Assembly: GCA_964624255.1 (NCBI GenBank)
Contig: CAZUWV010000050.1
Location: 1-11,718 of the forward strand
Direction of reading: 5' to 3'
Source: JAUZQZ01 sp964624255
GTDB taxonomy: Bacteria; Pseudomonadota; Zetaproteobacteria; Mariprofundales; Mariprofundaceae
DNA: 11,718 nt
Shown one piece after another: positions 6,535-11,718 of this stretch; within the stretch, counting starts at the first letter, position 1; every line of letters starts with the position of its first letter. The position numbers and the translations under genes are program-made. The notes beneath the pieces are model-generated. The model was not told the DNA's origin. It made no database searches and worked only from the letters and a program-made list of their open reading frames with translations.

Positions 6535-7553
6535 TTTATATCTCCCAACATTCGGCTCACCCATTTAGCCGTACAATCCACAATGGGTACAACCCGCTCA
6601 TATTGCATACATTTTGGCCCGATCACGCCCAAGGTACCCACTGCGTTCATAGGCCCTTCATAACGCGAGAACACCATCGAAACCTGCTCCATATCCACCA
6701 GTGCGTGCTCACTACCGATGAATACCCTTACACCGCGCCCCCCGCGCTCAACCTGTTCCACCAGGTGCAGAAGCTGTTCCTTTTCCTCGAACGCAGCCAG
6801 CAGCGAACGAACCGTGTCGATAACGCTAAATTCCGGAATTTCCAGCAACTGCCGCTGTCCGCTGACGAACATGTCAGCCTGGTCCTTTATAGGGCTCTCC
6901 GTCCAGCGTTTCAAGTCTTCAAGCAATCGCCCGATGTGCATCCGGTCCGACGCCATTTCGTAACGCAGACGCCGTCTGGCCTCGTTCAGGTCGCAGTCAC
7001 ATAGAAGAGCATTCAAACGTATCGAGATTCGGCGTAATTCATCTTCGCCTATTCCTTCAGGGCGGGAAATCAAACGGTTCTGAACCTCGCCGGAATCCGT
7101 AATAATCACGGCCAAAAGCCGCTCGGAACTGACCGGAACCAGTTCCAGCTTATGGATTTTATGTATATGTTGCTCATACACCCACACCAGCCCGGCAAAA
7201 TGCGTCAAGTTTGCCAATTCATCAGTCGCATGCTGTAACAGGTGATGTTGCCCTTCCTTATGATTCAAACACCCCGAAACAAGCTGTTTCACAGACTGTT
7301 GTGCATCGGTATCCATGATCATCAGCGCATCTACAAAATAGCGCAGACCCGCATCGGTGGGAACACGGCCAGCCGAAGTGTGCGGAGAATACAGTAGGCC
7401 CTGCCTCTCAAGGTCGGCCATGACATTGCGAACAGAGGCGGGGCTGAGATCCACCCCCCTGTGCTCCGCAACCGTACGCGACCCTACAGGCTGGCCCGCA
7501 TCCAGATAGGCTCGCACCACCTCGCCCAGAATCTGCTCATGCCGTTCTTTCAT
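6531..7553 (-). CDS. hrcA: Heat-inducible transcription repressor HrcA
   Basis: HrcA is the repressor that binds CIRCE operators of heat-shock genes and needs GroEL to stay active. The 340-residue protein has the N-terminal winged-helix part with GQPVGSRTV at 20-28, LSPASVRNVMADLERQGLL at 36-54 and SPHTSAGRVPT at 56-66, then the dimerisation and GAF-like region. It ends with the family-typical GVIGPKCMQYERVVPIVD at 309-326. The ATG at 7553 has AGGGA about 7 nt upstream. No CIRCE inverted repeat (TTAGCACTC-N9-GAGTGCTAA) is visible in front of hrcA or dnaK, so local autoregulation by HrcA is not supported; its target may lie elsewhere. The stop overlaps the preferred grpE start. Confidence 0.96.
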   Translation of the reverse strand: MKERHEQILGEVVRAYLDAGQPVGSRTVAEHRGVDLSPASVRNVMADLERQGLLYSPHTSAGRVPTDAGLRYFVDALMIMDTDAQQSVKQLVSGCLNHKEGQHHLLQHATDELANLTHFAGLVWVYEQHIHKIHKLELVPVSSERLLAVIITDSGEVQNRLISRPEGIGEDELRRISIRLNALLCDCDLNEARRRLRYEMASDRMHIGRLLEDLKRWTESPIKDQADMFVSGQRQLLEIPEFSVIDTVRSLLAAFEEKEQLLHLVEQVERGGRGVRVFIGSEHALVDMEQVSMVFSRYEGPMNAVGTLGVIGPKCMQYERVVPIVDCTAKWVSRMLGDIN

Positions 7554-7663
7554 AACTGGTTCCCTGTCTGACCTGCATGGTTCATCAACACCGCCTCTGC
7601 CGCAGCAACCTTACGATTTCTTCTTCCCAACACAAGGCCAATCTCCGTAGCATTGGGTTCCAT
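7550..7663 (-). CDS. Possible 37-residue leader ORF upstream of hrcA
   Basis: The ATG-started frame MEPNATEIGLVLGRRNRKVA... ends with a TGA that overlaps the hrcA ATG as ATGA. The frame continues upstream to a TAG with further possible starts. There is no good ribosome site before this ATG; an internal ATG at 7585 has GAGG about 9 nt upstream and would give an 11-residue leader peptide. The overlap with hrcA is the only positive sign, so it may be chance. I recognise no family. Confidence 0.2.
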   Translation of the reverse strand: MEPNATEIGLVLGRRNRKVAAAEAVLMNHAGQTGNQL

Positions 7664-7889
7664 GATGATTTCACGGAACGACAAAAAGACCACGGTCATT
7701 CGAGCATGGTGGAGCGTAACTTTCAAAAACTACAACCCCGCGGGAAACGGACCAAAGAATGGAGGACGATCAATACTCGCCGGGGGCTTGTGGGGATTGT
7801 AGCGGGCAGGTGGGAAAGCGAGGCCAAAACACCCTTGTTTTTCGAGTGGTTTAATTCCTCATCATATCAAAGCTGAAAGGACACTGAAT
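7554..7889. other. Divergent intergenic region between hrcA and tas
   Basis: This 336-bp gap separates the minus-strand hrcA operon from the plus-strand tas gene. It holds the candidate hrcA promoter (7698-7726) and the weak leader ORF described separately. On the plus strand, an open frame from 7577 to 7876 has no ribosome site and no recognisable protein pattern. No CIRCE element, tRNA or strong hairpin was seen. The tas promoter is not clear; the AAAGGA ribosome site at 7876-7881 lies in the last bases. Confidence 0.6.
7698..7726 (-). promoter_or_regulatory. Candidate sigma-70 promoter for hrcA
   Basis: On the minus strand TTGAAA (7726-7721) is followed after 17 nt by TCGAAT (7703-7698), matching five and four of six consensus positions. 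Transcription would start near 7691, about 140 nt before the hrcA ATG. The match is moderate and was found by eye. Confidence 0.35.
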
Positions 7890-8930
7890 ATGGAATACCG
7901 CAAGCTGGGAAATACAGATATTAATGTTAGCGTCATCTGCCTCGGCACGATGACGTGGGGCGAACAAAATACTGAAGTCGATGCCTTCGCACAAATGGAT
8001 TACGCGCTGGATCACGGCATCAATTTTTTTGATACAGCCGAGCTATATGCGATACCGCCACACGCGAAAACATATGGACGCACCGAGACGATTATCGGCA
8101 ACTGGCTTAAAAAAACTTCCCGGCGAAACCAAATCATCCTTGCATCTAAGGTTTGCGGCCCTACTGGCTGGTGCCCGCATATCCGTGAAGGCAAAGCGCG
8201 GCTGGATACGAAAAATATTATTGCGGCCTGCGAAGGCTCGCTCAGACGGTTACAAACGGACCATCTCGATCTCTATCAGGTCCATTGGCCGGATCGGAAC
8301 ACCAATTTCTTCGGCAAACTGGGCTATGTACCGGAAAAAGACCAGGACACCACGCCGATTGAAGAAACACTGGGAGCACTCAGCCTGCTCGTGCGGCAAG
8401 GCAAGGTGCAACATATCGGCATTTCCAACGAAACACCGTGGGGTACCATGCGTTACCTGCACCTGGCAAATACGGACAGTCTGCCGCGTATCGCCTCCAT
8501 CCAGAATCCCTACAACCTGCTTAATCGCAGTTTTGAGGTGGGGCTGGCGGAGATTTCCTGCCGCGACGACGTTGGCCTGCTTGCCTATTCGCCACTCGCC
8601 TTCGGTGTACTCTCCGGGAAATATCTGGGTGGTGCAAGGCCAGCGGGAGGACGCATCACACTGTTTCCCGATTACGCGCGTTATACGAACCCACAGGGGC
8701 AAGCCGCCACCACGGCCTATGTGAAGCTGGCATATGAATACGGATTTGATCCTGCTCAAATGGCTCTCGCTTTTATCCATTCTCGTCCATTCCTCACCAG
8801 TACCATTATAGGCGCGACCACCATGCAGCAATTGCAGAGTAATATTGCCAGTATCAATACGGTTCTTCCGAATGAAATCTTGACTGAAATACAAAATATC
8901 CACACTCGTTATCCCAACCCCTGCCCGTAG
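7890..8930 (+). CDS. tas: NADP(H)-dependent aldo-keto reductase, Tas-like
   Basis: The 346-residue product has the same length as E. coli Tas and shares long blocks with it: GTMTWGEQN at 19-27, LDLYQVHWP at 126-134, FGKLGY at 141-146, QNPYNLLNRSFEVGLAE at 205-221, DPAQMALAF at 287-295 and IGATTMQQL at 307-315. The aldo-keto reductase tetrad is intact: Asp48, Tyr53, Lys87 and His132. It is a TIM-barrel cytoplasmic oxidoreductase using NADPH. The physiological substrate is unknown; E. coli tas was noted for rescuing tyrosine auxotrophy in starved tyrA cells. The ATG at 7890 has AAAGGA 8 nt upstream. It stands alone, divergent from hrcA and 144 bp before the helicase gene. Confidence 0.94.
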   Translation: MEYRKLGNTDINVSVICLGTMTWGEQNTEVDAFAQMDYALDHGINFFDTAELYAIPPHAKTYGRTETIIGNWLKKTSRRNQIILASKVCGPTGWCPHIREGKARLDTKNIIAACEGSLRRLQTDHLDLYQVHWPDRNTNFFGKLGYVPEKDQDTTPIEETLGALSLLVRQGKVQHIGISNETPWGTMRYLHLANTDSLPRIASIQNPYNLLNRSFEVGLAEISCRDDVGLLAYSPLAFGVLSGKYLGGARPAGGRITLFPDYARYTNPQGQAATTAYVKLAYEYGFDPAQMALAFIHSRPFLTSTIIGATTMQQLQSNIASINTVLPNEILTEIQNIHTRYPNPCP

Positions 8931-9074
8931 GATTCAGCCGGTCTGCTCCTGAAAATAAACGCGCCTGCCGCCGCTATCGGATAAACCGAGGATGAACGAA
9001 ACCGAACTATTCATGGCGCGTTCATACAATCGAAGGCATGCTTCGCCGCCGGTAATTTCCGCAGGTGTAAATTC

Positions 9075-10919
9075 ATGACTAAAAACGAACCCGTTCAACC
9101 CACATTCGCTGGATTGAATCTAGCCCCCCCACTGATTAAGGCCCTGGAGGATGTAGGCTACGAAGTGCCTACTCCGATTCAGGCGCAAGCGATCCCCTTG
9201 CTACTCGAAGGCAGGGATGTGGTCGGACAGGCGCAGACGGGCACTGGCAAGACGGCTGCGTTCGCGCTGCCGCTACTTTCCCGCATCGACCTGGAGCAGG
9301 GCTCGCCGCAGGTGCTGGTACTGGCGCCAACGCGTGAGCTGGCCATCCAGGTATCCGAAGCATTTCAGACGTATGCCCGTCATATGAAAGGATTCCATGT
9401 GCTGCCGATTTACGGTGGCCAGAGCTATGATATTCAACTCAGACAATTGAAGCGTGGCGTACATGTCGTGGTCGGCACGCCGGGACGCGTCATGGATCAT
9501 ATGCGTCGTGGCACGTTAAAACTAGGTGATTTACGTACGCTGGTGCTTGATGAAGCCGATGAAATGCTGCGTATGGGCTTTATTGATGATGTGAAGTGGG
9601 TTCTTGAGCAGACGCCGGACCAGCGCCAAATCGCCCTGTTTTCGGCCACCATGCCGCCGGTAATTCGTAAAATTGCCGAGCAACATCTAAACAACCCGCA
9701 ACATATTACGATTAAAGTGAAACAGACGACGGCTGAAACAATTCGTCAGCGCTACTGGATGGTTAGTGGTCGGCATAAGCTGGATGCATTGACACGCATT
9801 CTTGAGGCTGAAGCGTTCAATGCTGTACTTATCTTCGTACGCACTAAAATCGCCACTGAAGATCTGGCGGAGAAGCTGGAAGCACGCGGATATGCAGCTA
9901 CGGCACTCAATGGTGATATTGCCCAAAAGCAACGCGAGGCTATTATCAACCGTCTAAAGAAAGGGAATCTGGATATTCTGGTAGCCACCGACGTGGTAGC
10001 GCGGGGGCTGGATGTACAGCGAATTTCGCATGTCATTAATTACGATATTCCGCACGATACCGAGTCCTATATACACCGCATCGGACGAACCGGCAGGGCT
10101 GGACGTGAAGGCGATGCGATTATTTTTATAGCACCACGTGAAAAGCGTATGCTGTATGCTATTGAACGGGCAACCAGAAAGCGTATCGACGAATTCGAGA
10201 TGCCAACCACCGAAACGATCAACGATAAGCGTATCGCTGAATTCAAGCAGCGCATTACTGAAACGCTGGAATTGGACGATGAACTGGAGCTGTTCACCAA
10301 CATTATCGAACAGTACTGCCATGAGAAAAACGTTCCAGCTACCGAGATCGCCGCAGCGCTGGCCAAAATGGTACAGGGTGGAAAACCCCTGTTGCTCAAG
10401 GACAGTCCACAACAAAAAACGCGGCGCAGCGATCGCAATCCGCGCTTTGATGCGCCGGAAGATAAACGCAAGAGCATGCACAATTCCTCCCGCACCCGTT
10501 ATGAAAGTAATGAGACCGGATCGGATCGCAAACTGAAGCGAGAGGGCGCGCCGAAACAGGGTGTCCACGAGCCTAAACCAGAGCGAGGCATGGAGCGTTA
10601 CCGCTTGGAGGTTGGTGAAGTTCACGGCGTAAAACCGGGCAATATCGTCGGCGCCATTGCCAATGAAATTGGGCTGGAAAGTGAATTTATTAGCCATATT
10701 TGCATTATGGATGACTACAGTACGGTTGACCTGCCCGAAGGAATGCCCAAAACTATTTTCAAGGATCTGAAGCAGGTATGGGTGTGTGGTCACAAGCTTG
10801 ATGCCTCTCTATCCGACGGCGGATCGACCCCGCCAAAGAAGCCGCGAAAAAGGTGTAAGGATACAAGTTACGACGAGCATCCAAAACGCAAAAAACAGGG
10901 TCAGCGCGCGCATAGTTGA
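9075..10919 (+). CDS. deaD: ATP-dependent DEAD-box RNA helicase DeaD/CsdA
   Basis: The protein unwinds structured RNA in ribosome assembly and mRNA turnover, often at low temperature. The 614 residues contain the full helicase set: Q motif around 11-36 (GYEVPTPIQ), AQTGTGKT at 53-60, PTRELA at 85-90, TPGR at 135-138, DEAD at 159-162, SAT at 190-192, ARGLDV at 309-314 and HRIGRTGR at 334-341. A charged linker at about 445-505 is followed by a DbpA-type RNA-binding domain at about 506-578 (YRLEVGEVHGVKPGNIVGAI) and a lysine/arginine-rich tail. This architecture and length fit DeaD rather than the shorter RhlE or DbpA. The ATG at 9075 has AGGTG 7 nt upstream. A palindrome and a bidirectional terminator follow. 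Confidence 0.95.
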   Translation: MTKNEPVQPTFAGLNLAPPLIKALEDVGYEVPTPIQAQAIPLLLEGRDVVGQAQTGTGKTAAFALPLLSRIDLEQGSPQVLVLAPTRELAIQVSEAFQTYARHMKGFHVLPIYGGQSYDIQLRQLKRGVHVVVGTPGRVMDHMRRGTLKLGDLRTLVLDEADEMLRMGFIDDVKWVLEQTPDQRQIALFSATMPPVIRKIAEQHLNNPQHITIKVKQTTAETIRQRYWMVSGRHKLDALTRILEAEAFNAVLIFVRTKIATEDLAEKLEARGYAATALNGDIAQKQREAIINRLKKGNLDILVATDVVARGLDVQRISHVINYDIPHDTESYIHRIGRTGRAGREGDAIIFIAPREKRMLYAIERATRKRIDEFEMPTTETINDKRIAEFKQRITETLELDDELELFTNIIEQYCHEKNVPATEIAAALAKMVQGGKPLLLKDSPQQKTRRSDRNPRFDAPEDKRKSMHNSSRTRYESNETGSDRKLKREGAPKQGVHEPKPERGMERYRLEVGEVHGVKPGNIVGAIANEIGLESEFISHICIMDDYSTVDLPEGMPKTIFKDLKQVWVCGHKLDASLSDGGSTPPKKPRKRCKDTSYDEHPKRKKQGQRAHS

Positions 10920-10944
10920 CGTAACCTGCATGTGTCCGCGCATT

Positions 10945-10978
10945 CTAGCCTCCACTATTCATGAATAGTGGAGGCTAG
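10945..10978. repeat. Perfect 34-bp palindrome downstream of deaD
   Basis: The arm CTAGCCTCCACTATTCA is followed without a loop by its exact reverse complement, so 17 bp pair fully. It starts 25 bp after the deaD stop. No T-run follows on either strand, and a proper terminator lies 55 bp further on. It may act as an mRNA 3' stability hairpin, a cruciform or protein-binding dyad, or a dispersed palindromic repeat. Confidence 0.9.
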
Positions 10979-11032
10979 TGACATCCTGTTGGCGCTGACT
11001 CCCTTCAACCGCCGGTAACACAGACATTCCAG

Positions 11033-11071
11033 AAAAAAAAAGGGTCACGGAAACTCCGTAACCCTTTTTTT
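11033..11071. terminator. Bidirectional intrinsic terminator
   Basis: An A9 tract is followed by GGGTCACGGA, a 3-nt AAC loop, TCCGTAACCC and T7. The stem has nine paired bases with one C/A mismatch, extended by A-T pairs from the tracts. It can end transcription of deaD from the left and of the tRNA-Arg unit from the right, where the run of A becomes the U-tract. Confidence 0.92.
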
Positions 11072-11082
11072 ATTTCTTTATT

Positions 11083-11159
11083 TGGTGCGCCCGGAGAGAT
11101 TCGAACCCCCGACCCTCAGATTCGTAGTCTGATGCTCTATCCAGCTGAGCTACGGGCGC
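11083..11159 (-). tRNA. tRNA-Arg (anticodon ACG)
   Basis: A 77-nt cloverleaf with the CCA encoded. The acceptor stem is GCGCCCG/CGGGCGC with discriminator A, the D-arm GCTC...GAGC, the anticodon stem TCAGA/TCTGA with loop CTACGAA (anticodon ACG at 11125-11123), and the T-arm has TTCGAAT in a stem with two G-U pairs. The A at position 34 is normally converted to inosine by TadA to read CGU, CGC and CGA. The terminator at 11033-11071 lies just downstream. Confidence 0.97.
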
Positions 11160-11665
11160 GTGCCTGCTTCCATTGGAGAAGAAGGATTTTCCGTCGGTAT
11201 TTGGATATTAATGTTTTTCAACCACAGTTTCCAATCAACCATATCTGGCCCGAACAGCTCTGGAAATTCCTGATACAACCATCCGCGGTAAACCAGTTTT
11301 TTCGCCAGAATGACTTCCACGAATGCGGCGGGATTATGCACATTTTTATCATCAATGTAAGACCCCGCCTTGAGGCGCAACCCACTAGCAAGGCCCAGTA
11401 ATTTTATATGGACATTTCCTACCCCCAACCCACTACCTGTATCAAGCCCCACTGGCGTCAAACGAGTCGTACTCTTTTGCAGCAGAACAAGATTGGCATG
11501 CCCTGCCCGTCCGGCAGCCCATCCGGGCAATACCTGCTGCACATCGGCGCCATGCGGGCCAGAAGCTGCCGACAAGGGTAGCTGCCATTTAATCTGCTTC
11601 GGCCGCTGTTGGCCGCAACCAGCCAACAGAAGGCAACAAGCCACCAGCACAAAGGATGTGAACAT
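11150..11665 (-). CDS. Small lipoprotein with DUF2155-like domain, between two tRNAs
   Basis: With the ATG at 11665 the product has 171 residues. The N-terminus is a short hydrophobic stretch ending in the lipobox LAGC (Cys17), so it is probably a lipoprotein, although the signal peptide lacks the usual lysine or arginine near the start. Residues 60-150 (VLLQKSTTRLTPV, then NPAAFVEVILAKKLVYRGWLYQEFPELF and VDWKLWLKNI) resemble the DUF2155 pattern of a small beta-rich envelope domain of unknown function. An adjacent ATG at 11668 shares its A with the CCA of tRNA-Ser, and no Shine-Dalgarno site is possible outside that tRNA. The TAG stop at 11150-11152 lies inside tRNA-Arg. The frame also runs upstream through tRNA-Ser, which is not real coding. 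Function is unknown; expression may come from the tRNA transcript. Confidence 0.72.
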   Translation of the reverse strand: MFTSFVLVACCLLLAGCGQQRPKQIKWQLPLSAASGPHGADVQQVLPGWAAGRAGHANLVLLQKSTTRLTPVGLDTGSGLGVGNVHIKLLGLASGLRLKAGSYIDDKNVHNPAAFVEVILAKKLVYRGWLYQEFPELFGPDMVDWKLWLKNINIQIPTENPSSPMEAGTRP

Positions 11666-11667
11666 CA

Positions 11668-11718
11668 TGGCGGAGAGAGAGGGATTCGAACCCTCGATAG
11701 GTTTTAGCCTATACACCC
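11668..11718 (-). tRNA. tRNA-Ser, 3' part (cut by window edge)
   Basis: The visible part has the 3' acceptor strand TCTCTCC, discriminator G and encoded CCA, the T-arm GAGGG-TTCGAAT-CCCTC, and a long variable arm (ATAGG, loop, CCTAT). A long variable arm with discriminator G points to serine rather than leucine or tyrosine, which have A there. The anticodon lies beyond the window, so the isoacceptor is unknown. Confidence 0.85.

Noticed and set aside
7577..7876. Plus-strand open frame of 99 codons between hrcA and tas
   Set aside because: No ribosome site before the ATG, low-complexity residue pattern with no recognisable family, and it overlaps the likely hrcA promoter region.
9954..10793. 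Long minus-strand open frame (279 codons) opposite deaD
   Set aside because: It is a shadow of the helicase gene, with no ribosome site or recognisable domain.
11669..11716. Extension of the lipoprotein frame into tRNA-Ser (MYRLKPIEGSNPSLSA)
   Set aside because: These codons are the T-arm and acceptor of the tRNA read as protein, a common artefact.

Overview
The window looks like a chromosomal segment of a betaproteobacterium, and the gene content and protein sequences would fit the Nitrosomonas/Nitrosospira group. That placement is inference from familiarity with the proteins, not from a search. Most of it is ordinary core genome: a heat-shock chaperone operon, a lysine-pathway gene, an aldo-keto reductase, a DEAD-box RNA helicase and two tRNA genes.

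Layout. (1) 173-424, minus: a small AbrB/MazE-type antitoxin with no toxin recognised in the 172 bases left of it. (2) 520-1528, minus: an alpha/beta hydrolase and a YffB-type ArsC-family protein, 7 nt apart. (3) 1537-1725: a MITE-like element of about 189 bp with 33-bp terminal inverted repeats, an internal hairpin and a 54-codon ORF, filling the gap between the ArsC-family gene and dapB. (4) 1721-7553, minus: hrcA-grpE-dnaK-dnaJ-dapB. hrcA/grpE and dnaJ/dapB overlap by 4 nt (TTGA and ATGA). dnaK has its own sigma-32-like promoter at 5865-5893. A strong double hairpin lies between dnaK and dnaJ. (5) 7554-7889: a divergent intergenic region with a candidate hrcA promoter and a possible short leader ORF. 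(6) 7890-8930, plus: a Tas-like aldo-keto reductase. (7) 9075-10919, plus: a DeaD/CsdA-like RNA helicase, followed by a perfect 34-bp palindrome and a bidirectional terminator. (8) 11083-11718, minus: tRNA-Ser (cut by the window edge), a small DUF2155-like lipoprotein gene, and tRNA-Arg(ACG).

How it works together. HrcA is the heat-shock repressor, and GrpE, DnaK and DnaJ form the Hsp70 folding machine. The sigma-32-like promoter upstream of dnaK suggests the chaperones can be induced by heat independently of hrcA. No CIRCE operator is visible in the two relevant intergenic regions, so HrcA's target is probably elsewhere, for example groESL. dapB, a lysine and cell-wall precursor gene, is translationally coupled to dnaJ.

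The most unusual points are the MITE-like element at the dapB/ArsC junction, the lipoprotein gene fitted end to end between two tRNAs (start at the tRNA-Ser CCA, stop inside tRNA-Arg), the perfect palindrome after deaD, and the dnaK-dnaJ hairpins. I found no clear new multi-gene system.
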